Source of the DNA: Macrocystis pyrifera
Taxonomy: Eukaryota > Sar > Phaeophyceae > Laminariales > Laminariaceae
DNA: 64,000 bases
Reading direction: 5' to 3'
NCBI GenBank assembly: GCA_031763025.1
Contig: JASSKH010000005.1
Span: 4,606,092-4,670,091, forward strand
A program made the translations under genes and the position numbers. Positions 42,501 to 55,054 of this stretch are shown in pieces (position 1 is the first letter of the stretch; each line of letters starts with the position of its first letter). The notes beneath the pieces are model-generated. The model saw nothing but the letters and a program-made list of their open reading frames with translations, made no database searches and was not told the origin of the DNA.

Positions 42501-43600
42501 AACGCTACTCACAGACCTGGCAGTCTGGGGGAGAATGTGCGGAGGGACCTACCAGGTTCAAAACTGGCGACCAGCTTCAGGGAGGGAGTCCGAGGCCTCC
42601 GAGATGAGTTCGGGATCACGGAAGAGCAGATGGGCGGAGTAGTGCCGCTAGGCTGGAGGGATAGGGCCTTCCGACCTGAAGAGGTAAGCGCATCCTGGAC
42701 TTCGGATCAAGAAGGGTTGGCAGCATAAGACGCTGAGACCACCAACTCCCACAACGTCCAGGAAAAACTGTGAAAACAGGTCAACCTGGTACGGTACGGC
42801 TGGTGCGTCACATCTCTGGACGAACTCCCCATCCATGCTCGCCCGTCGAAGGGGGTCGGCCCTTTCGGGGAGAGCGAGACCCGCGAATGCGCAAAGGCCA
42901 TGCAACGGAGCCAGTCGGGACCAGGAGCTACCGCGTGGTTACGAGCAGAGCCTGTGGATGCTCAGCGCGTCATGCCAGTCCAAGGGCTCCTGTGCGCAAA
43001 GCGGCGACGACGTGCCGCGCCTGTGGTGCAGAGGTCGCCAAAACGCGACACGCACGTTTGTGCCACCGCGCAGGCGCGCAGCTAAACCAACACCAGCCGT
43101 TGGTTCACGGTGCTCCCCGCTTCCTGAAGCCGATGTCCGTCCGCCACCAAGTGGAAAACGGTTCACCCCTTAACGCCGACAAGGACCTACGCACGGACAT
43201 CATCGTTGACAGGGAAGGCCCTCGAGATGCGTCGGCATCGAATTTCCGACACAAAAAGCATACTCATCGGCATCACCTACGTGGACTCCCAAGCAGGGGG
43301 GTCACCTGCGTGACGGAAGTGCTGACCAAGATGGATCAGCTGCTTCAAGTTCTGAGGCGCCGAAGCGCAATCACTACGCCTGCGTTGGACGTGTGTGCCT
43401 CGACGAGCGCGGCCATCAACGTGCCACCCTTGCGGTGGAAAGCTCTGGGCGTCTCGTAAGGGGACAAAACGAATGTAGTCCGAGGAAGGGATGGGAGGCC
43501 AGGGACCAAGAAATGCATCTGTAAGGAACGCCATTTACAGATAGTTTCAGTAACCTCTCAGGTCGCGAGCGCACTCCGAGTTCACCGGTACAAGCTCGCA
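39550..43600 (+). mobile_element. Decayed reverse-transcriptase element with C-terminal nuclease-like region
   Basis: Plus-strand pieces in order: Arg/Gly-rich N-terminus (39.8-40.2 kb); ALKMWYLLPALF and LPWFMEYTEG (40.6-40.83 kb); RT region NSRSALSGAGSENLRFSHLQ, GTGIETFWKRMVDEPDAFPP and IQTDASNAFNSV (41.0-41.5 kb); MGPALFFLLL and YAYLGDITVAADR (41.65-41.9 kb), where YLGD stands for the usual YxDD. A C-terminal region follows with CRACGAEVAKTRHARLCHRAG (zinc-finger-like), FLKPMSVRHQVENGSP and, in another frame, IGITYVDSQAG (42.8-43.5 kb). The layout RT, then Cys/His cluster, then PD-(D/E)XK-like strand resembles early-branching non-LTR elements with a restriction-like endonuclease. Several frame changes and a MITE insertion show it is inactive. 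Confidence 0.7.
42168..42272 (+). mobile_element. MITE family 1, copy 15, inside the RT element
   Basis: Sits in GCTA|TTACGG...CCCGTAT|TAGC within the RT element, so it is younger than that element. Ends well kept apart from GTATT on the right. Confidence 0.9.
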
Positions 43601-44454
43601 TTACGAGACCGTCAAGAGATGAGATAAGGAGGAGGGAAGGGGAGGGAGGGCTGATGTTGATGGCGTGGGGTTGGCACATAGACGCTGAGTAGGAGATTAT
43701 TAGAGTTGGACAGCAGAAGACCATTCTGCCTACGTAGAGTGGGGAGTGGGGAGGGGAATGAGTTCGAGAATTTGTTGCTTGGGGATTTTGGAGGCCGATC
43801 GTTGCGAAGCATCTATGCGCGATGATCGTATCGGTTCTATCATGAGGGGGAGCACAAATTGGATGATGTCGTCACTTGGTTAGAATTGATCGTTAAGGTG
43901 TAAGCCAATGTCAACCTTTCAGATTTGATTGTTGAAACGTCGGTTAGAAGTCAGTAGAGTAATTCTAAGGACTGCATGAATAGTATAATTTTGTCAAGTA
44001 TTCAAGTCTGACTGATAGCAGCTTCCATGTTTCAAGTCATTGGATTCTAATTAGCCTTTCATACGTGGATGGTATGACTAGGATAAGTGCTGCGCGTTGT
44101 CAGATGTCAGATGGAATAATAGCTACTCGAATGTCACCCATTTCGTATCATACTGACCGCAACGAACAGCGGAAGCGGATGGCATACCCGTTTTTTTGTT
44201 CAGGGCCTAGACCTGGCGCTAGCGGCGAACCACAGGCATTCAAAGAGGTCAGCAATAGTCAGGCGTTTCCGCAAGAAGAATCCATCAGTTTTCTTGTTGT
44301 TTTTCTGAGCGAAACCGTTCTAGATATCCCGAGGCATGTGCTTACAAAGAGTTAGCGCTAATACTCGAAGAATTGAGTGCGTACGATCAATACCAAGCAA
44401 ACATCACCACTAAACGTAGATTCCAGTTCCAAAACTAAGTAGTTTCGAAAACAA
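43601..44454. other. Unassigned, with a dispersed repeat
   Basis: A purine-rich stretch at 43620-43650. Block 43992-44110 (TTGTCAAGTATTCAAGTCTGA, ATAGCAGCTTCCATGTTTCA, TGGATGGT) recurs at 58590-58712. Confidence 0.5.
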
Positions 44455-44830
44455 AAATGTGTAAATCCACGCTTTTTTCCCGGAAAAGCTCAGAAGTTCA
44501 TGCGTTTTTTTTCGAATTAAGCCCTGAAATGTTGCACACACCTTCCGTGTCAATATACCGAAGGGTGTTTGGAGGAGGTGCAAGTTTGTTCTTTTTTGTT
44601 CGCTACGTATCCGGGGTCCCAGTAAGCCCAGTGTTCAGAAAAACTAAAAGACCCCAGACATCTGGCGGAGAGCAAAAATAAAACTTGCAACCCCTCCATT
44701 CACCCCTCGGCGTAAGGGCCCGGAAGGTGTGTTTGAAGCTTCAGGGTCTAACTCAAACAAACGGCGTGAACTGTTGTTGATTTCAAACACATTTCTGACG
44801 GGATCCCTGAACCAGTTCATATGTGTTGTA
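44455..44830. repeat. Large imperfect foldback
   Basis: Left arm to about 44625 and right arm from about 44650 are inverted: CCCTGAA/TTCAGGG, CACACCTTCC/GGAAGGTGTG, GTGCAAGTTT/AAACTTGCA, GGGGTC/GACCCC. Arms near 150 bp with a loop of some 25 bp. Could be a foldback transposon or a hairpin RNA source. Confidence 0.7.
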
Positions 44831-46030
44831 TATATTTGTGGGAGATAGCCTTTGGTCATAGTCGCACCCATGTCTGATGCAGTCTGATTGGCTGACCGGT
44901 GTTACTTGTGTAGCGGGCATTGATCTACGGAGATCGCGGGGAGAGTTTCGTTCCACCGACGGTGTGTGTGTGGATGCCTTTTCAGGGTCTCATAGTAAAA
45001 GGAGACAAGAGTCCACCTTTGCGCACTCAGACTCCTCTACTTTTATATGCTGTATGTAAATATAATTAGATATGTTTCTTTCTATTTCCACACCGCCCAA
45101 AAGCTTTCTGCATCTCCGCCCATCGCTCCGAATGAGGGAAGCAACACATCAAGCACCCCGTGAACCAGGGTGGTCCAACAGTATTGGTGCCTCGCTCGTT
45201 TACGTATATATAATACGGCGAAGTGTTTTTTTTTTTTTTTACGTGTCACACGGGTGATAAGATAACACCCCCCCCCTGGGACGACTTTCAGAGCCGATTT
45301 TTCTCCAAACCTACCGGCTCATACACAACGAAAACGGTGTGTCTTTGGGAAAATATTTTCGGGATTTATCGACAGACGCGGCGCTGGGGGGGAAAAAAAG
45401 AGTTTTTTCTCCCTTCAATCGAGAAAATCAGGTTGGGAATTTCGTCCGAACGGGTGTGTTGTCATATCACGCGTGTGATAATACGGTATGTACGTACGGA
45501 TAGGAAATGAGCACATGACTGTGTCTATGCATGCATATGGCGTAGGGGCTAGCTGTGGCGAGAGTTAGGCAGCAAGCGCAGCACGAAGCACGTGCGTACA
45601 TACTAGTAGCACTTCGACAATGATGATGACTCAGCGAGAAGAGAGTGATGAGGGAATACATAGCAAGGCGAGAGAGGCAGTGCCGCCTTCGTAGCGGGGA
45701 TGAGCGGGGGGCAGCCCGGCAGTCCTCTTCTGCCACGTTATGTGCCCCCGGATCTGAGAGGCAACTAAATGGGAGCAAGGGCGAGAGCGCAGTCTTTAAA
45801 AAAAACATTTAATTGTGATTACATTTTCAATCTGACATGTATGCGTGGTGAGTGTCAATCACCAAAAATGAAGAGGAACTCTCGAAGAGTAGTGTAGCAC
45901 AACAACAAAGGGCACGGGCGAGAGTCGATCAAGTCTTGAAATATTGAGGAGGGGGAAGCATGACCCGAGGACTACCAAGGGGCGTCGGGGAGAAAGGCGC
46001 GGGGGGGGGGGGAGAGTCGTCGTAGGGTGT
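44831..46030. other. Unassigned stretch
   Basis: T and C runs near 45225 and 45268. No gene or shared repeat recognised. Confidence 0.4.
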
Positions 46031-46123
46031 CGGCATCTCACAGAAGGGACGGGCTGACCCCAACGAGCGCGACAAAACCCACGATCGATAAACGTAGTGG
46101 GAATGCCCTGCTGTGAGATGCCG
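46031..46123. mobile_element. 93-bp sequence with 13-bp perfect inverted ends
   Basis: CGGCATCTCACAG at the left and CTGTGAGATGCCG at the right, no frame between. Possibly a tiny MITE; single copy in the window. Confidence 0.55.
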
Positions 46124-47686
46124 GGTTTTAGTCCTGGGACGACGATGAAAGACACAGCTTGCTGGAAGAGATGGAAAACAGCGAATGAGACCTGGCTACG
46201 TGGTGGTGTGGGGTGACGGAGTTGTTTGGGTATCTCTTTGTAAATGCGTTATGTTGTCCCTTAGTGAAAGGACCTTGCGTACGCGTGTCTCGCCCCGTTC
46301 GTTGCTCATATTGCATCGGAACGTCACAACGCAGCGCCGCCACGGACACAATAGTGGTCGGAGAAACCGCCGGGAGAAAACCGGTAAGCCGTTTCCAAGG
46401 AAAAGGAAGGGGAAAAACACTTGAAAAAAGAGGCTTGCATTCTGCAAGAGGCGCGCCGCGATTGGGCCTATAATAGCAGCATGAAAGAGACAAACCTATT
46501 TCTTCTCCGGCGGCGAAAGCTTCGAGCGCACATGTCATACCTCGGAATGAGGACTGATGCCTCCCGAGGTTTACCACGCCCATGGGCCCCTGGTAAAATA
46601 GTACCAAGCGTGTACACCATGGACAGATCCTCTACAGATAATCTGTTTCCCACTTCAGGTGACCTGGATATTTCGAGGCAGATATATATCTACTCCCGAT
46701 CTTGTGCGACATAGATCATGTTGCCGGGTGGGACCCGTACAATCTGCGTGATCTACTGCAGTAACTAGCACGTTGTTTCCTGGGTTGACTCGGTACCATG
46801 CAGGTCTCGCACGACCTCTGACGACGGCAGGTGAGGAACTTAATGATCTATCTGTAGATAGATCAGCAGATATATCAGATAGACCATGAGCTGTTGGAGG
46901 TGTGCGTGCGTGGTAAAGAGGCATTCTTGGCTCAAGTGAACAACTACCAGTTGCTAGTAGAAGGTACACTAGTATGCTTGTTTCAGGACTGCACCAATAG
47001 CTCACCAAAAAAGGCTGGTCGGGTTTGCAAGCTTCTTCGGACCGTGTTTCAGGCGAGATATTGAGTTCGTCAAAATGAGCGAGCGCCCCTATATGTACCA
47101 TAGCAATGCTCCATCCACCCTCACATGTTTTCGCGTCCTCAAGTGAGGTTGTGGGTAAAAGTGAACGCGGCCCAGAGCTGCCTTTTTTGTTTTCTCAGTC
47201 TTCTGACGCCGCGCATGAGTTCCGGCACCCGGGCACAACCGAAACTTGATAGCATGTTGCTCGTGTGCCGGCGACGACACCACAAGTGTTAATGAAGATA
47301 CGGGCAGTAAATGGACCCTATCGAGGCACCCAAAGCTGTTGCGCAGAGTGACTCAGATGGTAACGCTTATTTAATCGCGCACACACGCGTGGGTAAGCAC
47401 AAAATTCGATGCGAGTCGACGAGGAAAGAAATCCTTTAGCCCCTCTCGCGATAAATTGCAAGGCACGAACCGTAGTGGGGGAGGGGGGGGGAAGAGCCCA
47501 CTCTGCGACCCCGGATCTAAGTTGCGACTGTCAGGAGGGAGCAGGAGAAAGAAGGGCGGAGACCATAAACGCGGTGTGAGACAACACCCACACGTTGTTT
47601 CTTGATATGTTTCCGCTTGCCCCGCCGTGGCGTATTTTCGGCATGGGGCGACGAGGTATGGAATCCTCTTGTTCAGGGATAATATT
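46124..47686. other. Unassigned stretch
   Basis: Frames up to 159 codons (minus, 46128-46607) carry no recognised domain. GATAGATC/TATC motifs cluster near 46640-46890. No convincing gene. Confidence 0.4.
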
Positions 47687-47787
47687 GCCTCCACGAAGGG
47701 CAATACTTGCCTCCATGAGGGAAAATAACGCCTCCTGAGGGGAAAAAAATGCCTCCAGGAGGGACCATACTTACCTCCTCGAGGGAA
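47687..47787. repeat. Five-unit hairpin repeat (about 20-25 bp period)
   Basis: Five consecutive GCCTCC-N3-4-GAGGG-type mini-hairpins (CCTCCATGAGGG, CCTCCTGAGGGG, CCTCCAGGAGGG, CCTCCTCGAGGG and a worn first one) separated by short A-rich spacers. The loop differs in each. Confidence 0.85.
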
Positions 47788-49463
47788 TGTCCTTTGTTAT
47801 AGAGTATCGCAAGGTGGTAGATGGTTACGTATCATCACAGAGTACTCACAGTGTACATGTACAAACCAAGTGCATGTTATGTTCATTTTGATCCACGAAG
47901 CAAAACGCAAGGGGGGGGCGGTTGCGCATGCACCCGACGAGAATGCCTGCATATTATGCATGTTTCGAGTGATAGTCAACGCTATAGGTTCAGCGCCGCT
48001 AGTGCTTAGCATAGGGAACTATTTCGACAGCTGGCTGCATGCAGCGAATGCCATATTTAACAGTACAGCATGCAGGAGGCGTGCTAGTGCACGAAACGCC
48101 GAGAGACAAACTCCTGAACGAAAACGAAAAACTCGAAGAACTTGACGGCGTGGTGGGATCAGGTTTAAGGTATAGATGAATTAAACTGGTATGGTGTAAA
48201 GGGTGTTTGAGCTTGCCTAGTAAGCGAGCAAGGTAGGGGCTGCAGCCGCAAGAATGTCGCCACAGGACCAGTGGCGACAAGGGTGGGCCGCCACGCAGAA
48301 TTGTTGCCTAAAAGGGGCTGCCTTGGACCGGCGAAGGTGCGATGCAAAGACAATACGGACGCGTGCCACAATAGAAGATCGGGCATACACCTGGCAGCAG
48401 TTCTTAGACAACTTATTTCTGGCTGATCGAGGCCTCTTTGCTGAAGAACTAGCCAAGAGTTTTATTTCGATTGCTTTCCGACAATAGGCAGGGCATTGCT
48501 CATTCACGACGAAAAAGCTGACATTATTGGTCGAATACCACCAATTTCATCCAATCAATTCCTTCTCGCTGGGGATACGCAATTGAATACGCACTACCAT
48601 CTTCTCCCCTATCATCATACCTGCTAGGACATCATCATCGGAATATACGTGGCTATCTTTATTCGCCGTGCGTCCTACTCCGCATCTACCTCGCACCCCC
48701 ACGAAATGGGGAGGTTCGTTCAAGTCTTCAGTTGTTTTTTTGGTGGTGTTCTTAGGCAATGACCTTGTTCAATGGGGCTTGCCCGTTCATTTTTCTCACA
48801 AAGCCAGGTTGTACATGAGGTGGAGAGAAAGAGAGCTGTTAAAAAAAGAGGAGCCCCCGCAATTATAAAGGAAGGACCCCTCTCCCACCGTAGCATGCGT
48901 CTGTGTCGACCCTCAGTGCCAACCAAACCCACCCGATAACTATCAAGGGGAGAGATGATAAGGAAATCCCGGAGGATTGAGGAAGCCTCCTTACTTTTCT
49001 GTGAAGTGTGAGCAGGCACGCCCGTATCGATTGATCCCAAACCACACAGCCCCAATCTCTGAGTCCCACCAACATCGCCACCACAATTCATGGGCGTTCG
49101 TTCGAATGCCCTGGAGGTGGGGAGGGCAGACGTTGCACCAAGTTCACTCTAACAGCTGCGGATAAAAATGGACACGCGGATGTTCGAGCTCGGCAAGATT
49201 TCATTGTGCACGTCGAGAGGGTGGGGTGAGGACCCTGCCGGGGGCGTTCATGAAATTTATAGGGTGTACCGTAGTGAACACTTAGAACGGGACGGGCGTG
49301 TTGGGCGAAGAACACCACTCACGATTGTTTGGCTATCTGTGATGGCAGAGAAAAACTACTGCACAACATGCCAGGTGTGTTCCAAGTTTGTGCAACGTTC
49401 GATTCTCATGCGTCATGCCATCCTACCGTTTGAGCGTCGTGTTGGAATTTACACAAGGCACTA
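47788..49463. other. Unassigned stretch
   Basis: Frames of 60-120 codons on both strands, none recognised. The plus frame 48254-48487 (AYTWQQFLDNLFLADRGLF) has a protein-like composition but no family is recognised. Confidence 0.4.
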
Positions 49464-49568
49464 TTACGGGGGGCCATAGTAAATAGGACCAAATATTGTT
49501 AGTAAACATATGGAAATATGTGGGTGTTTGTGTGTACCGTAGGTCCTATTAACTATGGTCCCCCGTAA
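49464..49568 (+). mobile_element. MITE family 1, copy 16
   Basis: In CACTA|TTACGG...CCGTAA|TAGG context. Ends are near consensus; the copy is close to the family average. Confidence 0.92.
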
Positions 49569-50500
49569 TAGGTTAAAGCCTGAAATAGTCATGTCGGCGA
49601 ATATGGCTACGTACTACAAAATCAACTGCGCAAGCTTTGGGTACCAGTTCGCGCGAGGTATCCTTTTTCGAACAGGCGTCAGCCGTTTGATCAACGACGA
49701 CCGATTCAGGGGGGATATAAACCATTATGGGTTCACAGAACGAGTCCACCAAAGACTACGAAAACATTTTCGGACGACAACACAGCAGTACCGGAACCAG
49801 AAGATACGCAGGACAATGAAAATATATCGTTCGAAAATACAAAGTCATGTGGGAGCATAGCTGTGTAATGCTGGACCCAGACGGCATGAAACCGGACGTA
49901 CCGAAAGTGCGCAACACGAGTATCAGACCCAGGGTTCATCTGTCAAATATCCTTGGACGGTTGGACAAGGACAGCTTCAGGAGGAGATTCCGGGTCACAT
50001 CGAACAACCGGAGAACGCTTCACTTCGCAATGAATTATATAAAAAGTCAGCTCATCCCAGTTCGCATCGTAGCACTTCAAGAATGGGTGATTCAAGAAAC
50101 AATCATGGTGCACGTCGACAACATCAACCACCTCGACAGACAAGTTATGTTCCAAGCAAACCTTCAGCGCACCTCGCGAAAAAGGTTCAACACGAGAGAC
50201 ACGCTATGACTTCATCACTATGAAGATACTCGTAGAACACCTTCAATACTGCGCTGGAAATATCTGGGAACATCACGGAGAAATTGCTGGATCCAACAGT
50301 GCAGGAAGGTGCAACTTCAACGACATACAATGCGGCATCACTTGGAGGCATCAGCATCAACATCAGCACCAGCATCCGCATCACCGCCTCGCCAAGGGAC
50401 TAGAGGAGGCTATTGGTGACTCATTCTGCTTTAAGGAATATTTGAGCAGTAACTGGCTGCTGAACTCTCACCATTTGAGTAAGATTGTCAGAAGTTAGGA
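49569..50500 (+). other. Possible degenerate coding stretch
   Basis: Three plus-strand frames follow each other: 49555-49860 (KINCASFGYQFARGILFRTG), 49847-50209 (RPRVHLSNILGRLDKDSFRRR) and 50220-50498 with a His/Gln run near 50341. The frames overlap or abut but do not form one product, and no family is recognised. Confidence 0.3.
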
Positions 50501-50772
50501 AAATTAAGTTCATAATGTAGCCAACGAAGTAGCTGTGCCGAACGATTTCCCTCTTGGTTTCGCGGAAGACAAAATATCAGAACATAATCAGAAGATACAT
50601 TATCAGAAGATTCAGTACGGACATTGTATGCTTTAACACGTGAAAGCCAACTTTTTAGTAGCTGCATGACATGTGCAATAACCTGTATTATTTGATACGG
50701 GAAAACAGTAGTATTCACTGTCTGCACCTAGCAACATTGGTAGCGATTGGCGGGAAGTATTGTCTACAAGAG

Positions 50773-50975
50773 ATTCCCACGTACGTATTGCCGCAGACAA
50801 TGCTCGGGAGACAACATGTTGCATATAAGAGTATCAGTTTCTATTTCGGGACGTCATCCACACGTTGCGGCTGACAACGCTTCAGGACTGAACCTTTTAG
50901 TATTATGTTTTGTTTCTGTTTTTGGGTCATCGCCCACACATTGCCGCCGAAAACGCTTCAGGGCTGAACATATTA
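50773..50975 (+). repeat. About 80-bp tandem repeat
   Basis: GTTTCTATTTCGGGACGTC... and GTTTCTGTTTTTGGGTCATC... are consecutive copies sharing CACAC-TTGC-GC and AACGCTTCAGG-CTGAAC. A third, worn copy (ATTGCCGCAGACAATGCTCGG) precedes them. Confidence 0.75.
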
Positions 50976-52220
50976 ATCGAAGTATTGTGTTGATCGACTG
51001 GGTTTTAGTCGTCAAGGATAGAGTTCCATCGAGGAGGTGCTTTTCATGAATAGTCCTCCATCGACGGGGTGTGTTGGAATATACACAATACTGACACGTC
51101 TGTTCGTATATTGTTCCAATGTCGGTACATCTACGGTATAATTGTCGGTAGGACAACCAGTCGTTGCGGTAGAGTACAGGGTACTCGTGGCTTATCGTAT
51201 CATAGGGTGCTGGAGCATGGGGTACCAACACATGCTCGTATCTCAGGGTCATGAAGCGTAAGTTGTGAATGGCTTATCGGGGTGATTACACCAGGTGATC
51301 GCACCATGGATGTGAGCCACACGAGCTCACTCTCCCAACTCTCCACCACCACCGCTCTCTAAAACACGGCCACAGAAGCGCTACCAGGAACATGTGTTTC
51401 CAACCCCTCTCTCTCTCTTCCGTTACATTGAACAGCGCAAGTGTATCTCGCGATCACCGAGTGTCATCTTCTATATGCGAGTCTCTTCACGAGACATCAT
51501 CATGTACGCCACATTACTACACTTCGACCGCACCCTCCGTATAAACTAACATGATTCTTCCGGTGGGTGGACTGGTACATACACCGCTAGCTGCCGGTGA
51601 CCTCTGCACTGTTTTCTGTACCAAAACGCGCAAGATTTACGTGCATATTTTTTAAGGAGATTTCGCTCCCATACACAGAAGGAACGGGGGTGGGGATCAC
51701 CATTATCAAGATAAACAGAGACAGGGTTCCGGAGGGTGAGGTGAAAGCGGTGGCGGAAGCCTGGCGGGCTATAGGTCGTCGAAGCTGGTAGCTTAACGAC
51801 TGGGGGGGGGGAGGCGAGACGAGCGAGAGAAAAAGTTAGCTGGGCCGCACCCCCAGCGGTCGGAGGAAGTAGCAATCGGCCGAATATAGGTTAAAGTGGG
51901 TCGCGAGGGGCGAAGCGGTGCCGTGTAGGCCGTACACAGGACACCTGTTGCAACGTCTTCAGGCCAAAAGAGAGCAAATCGATTCAGGAGGACGGTGGCG
52001 GAGGAGAGATATCCACGCAGGCAGAATGCCAACCACGTTAACTTTACGGCGGTCCAAGCTCTCAACCTTCACCAGGAGGGCAAGTTAGAGTACTGCTGTT
52101 TCTCGAGCTAGACATAGTGGTGAAGGCTGCCCACCACTCACACGTACCACACTCGTAGGCGCCGTGGCCACAGGCGCCCGGCGGCAAAAGCCTTCGGGGT
52201 AGACGCGTTTCGACGGCGTC
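50976..52220. other. Unassigned stretch
   Basis: A 132-codon minus frame overlaps the tandem repeat and is therefore doubtful. The rest shows nothing recognised. Confidence 0.4.
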
Positions 52221-55040
52221 CTACTCTTTCAGTGGATCCAAGCAGGGTTTCTGGTTCAGGCGTGACAAGATAGCGCAACGTGGGCGATGACGGGTCAGCC
52301 CCTGGCGAAATAATCCTTCCTGCCTGTTCAAGCAGGAAAATTGTATTGTACTTTCTGGTCATTACTTCTTCTCTTCCATGCTTTACCTCCCTTTTTAGTG
52401 GCCTCAATAGTCGGCTATGGCAGAAGCGCGACTACCTTCGAGCGTCAGCTGTACGACCCCCAGAAAGCTATGGACTACGCGCATCCGGGCAGTATAGTCT
52501 ACGCATGAACTCGACGAGCTTCACCGTGACGATTTGCAATGTCGTGCAGTATCTCGCAGTACTAGCAGTAGCAGTCGAAGTGGAGCGGTAGCAATACAAG
52601 TGCTTACAGGAAGATATTTTGATACCAGTGGCCAGCTCTCACGGCCGGGGTGACCTCCACAGCTCGTGTTTGTAACATGGTGTCTAATCCGAGAACTGAA
52701 GACGCGTTTCCACCCATGTTTTTTGTTGGTCCGTGTGTTGGCATGCTTGTTCATTTCGTTGCGCGGAATGCTTGTTTCCACTGTCATCTTGTAGTTGGTG
52801 CATTGTCGTTGCTGTCGTTCCGCCTAGTTCTGTTTGGTTTTTACGTGGGATCGGGACGTTGTTACACTTGGCCTTGTGGTGTGTGCGGGAATACGTCGGT
52901 TGTTCGTTCCCTTGTTTTTTTATTTAAATATTCGCGTGGATGTTGTTCCTAGAGCTTTTTTTTCGGCCTGTGTGCGGACCATATAGTTCTTAACTTAATG
53001 AGATAGCCAAACAACCGTCGAGAGGACCCTGTGGCTGTCTTTTTTCGGCCAGTCACCGAGGGGGGTACTACAAGGGCGTCGCAGGGTCCGGCGTAAACGG
53101 TCGGAACAACAGCGAGTTATCGTGCTGTAACGGCGTAGAGGAGCTCTTGCTTTGGCAAGGGGATAAGCAGAGTGACACACTACCCTTGCTAGGACTTGGT
53201 TTGAGGGCGAAGCCTACCACGGCGGGCGCGGCTGAGACTTATCTCGTGCGTGATCAAACTACCTATTGTGCATGCCATGTGGGATCAATTTACATTTTTT
53301 AGTATCCCAGTTGTGGTTTTAATCGCCTATTTGGTGTGAGAGTGAAGGCCAGCGCTTCAGCCTTGGCCGAGCTTTGCCCCTGGTGTTATTTTGACTTGAT
53401 ACGGTTTGATAAAAGGGAGAGCGGGGCCTGTGGCGTCTGTGGACATCCTGGAACAAACACCCTCGGGTTTGCGATTGATTCGGCGTAGGTCATGCATGTT
53501 CTTATTCGAACCGTGTTGCGTGCATGCTACGCCTAACTTTCTGAGCCTCCCTGACTCGAGAAGGTCGTCATACATCCCATCCAAGAAGCTGACGTGGAGA
53601 AAAAGAACGTGCGCTTATAAACCCTTTTTAGCACTGCACTCCCGCTTTGGGGACAAATTACTTAAAACTAGAGTGCTGTGTCCCCTAACCGGGACTGCAG
53701 CCCTAGAAGGGCTAAACCAATGAACAATTCCATGGCCCAGGCGCAAGTTGAATACTTTCGGAACTCCAACGATGTTGGGGGTCATTCCTCGTTTTTTTGG
53801 AGCCCTGCTCCATAAATAGTTAAGCCAGAAAGCGCTAAACCAATGAACAATTCCATGGCCCAGGCGCAAGTTGAATACTTTAGGAACTCCAATGATGTTG
53901 GGGATCATTCCTCATTTGTTTGGAGTCCTGCTCCATGGAGATAAGTCAGAAAGCGCGACCCCTACGGTTGCACACGTCCCGTAACATGTAACCGACAGAG
54001 AGACCTGGGAACATCGCCGATTACGATTAACATTTTCTATCAACAATATCACCATGTTTCTTTCTTTTTGTGGGTGATTTTCTGATGTACATCTACGGAG
54101 CCGCGATGTGCAGCGATGCTGGCCCCGTGCTGCTGCTCAACTCAAGGGTGTGGGCGTGGCACCGTGGGTGACTCGCTTTCCGGTGAAGACATCATAATTC
54201 TATCGAATAGTGCGTCTTGTGATGTCTTGATATATCAACGCCGTTTACTATTACTGTAGATGCATGCTTGTACTTGAAGTATGTTCTTACTCGAGCCGTG
54301 GCATGTAATCGACATAGACACGTAGGATTTGTCACCGACTACGATCGACGACGCATGCAATATCACTTACGTTTTCTTCGCTCTTTGGTATTGGCGTGAG
54401 TCCATCTACCTAGCGGAGTGTGCAGCGATGCTGGGCCCGCGGTCGGGGTTTAGGTGCGGAGGTGTGGGCGACTGGCTTCCCCTCGGAGTCAATCGTAGGC
54501 CGTCGATTCAAACGCTACTTGGCCTATCTTGCACCAGGTATTGTGCATGGTGCATAAAACACTAGACAAGCCCGTTTTTGGGAAGGCTTCAGAACAGAGG
54601 AAAGCGAGGACTGCGTATCAGACGCGGCAGAGCGTTGTTCCCGTCGGAGGTTCGGATTGAATACAGGAGCACGGGGCGAACCTATCCTTGAGAAGCGGGT
54701 AGAGGCCATGTTGGGCAAGTCCAGAGTGACTTGAACGGTTTGACAGTCCCTTTGGATCCAATAGGCGGTGGCAAACAAGGTGTGCGTGAGTGGCGTCCAG
54801 GAAGATCTCCTCCACGAAGAGAGCATTCCTTTCGTCACAATAGGGATTCTGCGACGTATATATGCGCGTACGGAGAGGGATTTTTTCCGGGAGGGTAAGC
54901 AGGCCGGGTTTCCCCGCCTCAGTCTTGGTTGGCGTACAACCATTTGTGTCTGGGTCCACCGTCGGGAATATATATATACACATCGCGTGACTGGCCCTTC
55001 TTAGGCCTGGCCTTTCTTAGGCCAATCAGTTGGCCGGGGT
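52221..55040 (+). repeat. Diverged tandem array, unit 1
   Basis: Blocks in order: X (52221-52690, AGTGGATCCAAGCAGGGTTTC; frame with YGRSATTFERQLYDPQ and MDYAHPGS), Y (52690-53250, ACAACCGTCGAGAGGAC, ACTACCCTT), Z (53255-53430, GCATGCCATGTGGGAT...TTTGACTTGA), an extra part with duplications, then W (54540-54975, TCAGTCTTGGTTGG). Similar blocks return in units 2 and 3. It looks like decayed copies of one multi-exon locus; the product is not recognised. Confidence 0.7.
53711..53954 (+). repeat. Two-copy 122-bp tandem repeat inside unit 1
   Basis: Units 53711-53833 and 53834-53954 (GCTAAACCAATGAACAATTC to AGAAAGC) are nearly identical, so this is a young duplication in an old array. Confidence 0.95.
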
Positions 55041-55054
55041 GTTACGACGGTGTT

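Noticed and set aside
47687-47787. Possible CRISPR-like array
   Set aside because: Repeats are under 15 bp and imperfect, spacers are a few bases and A-rich, and the setting is eukaryotic.
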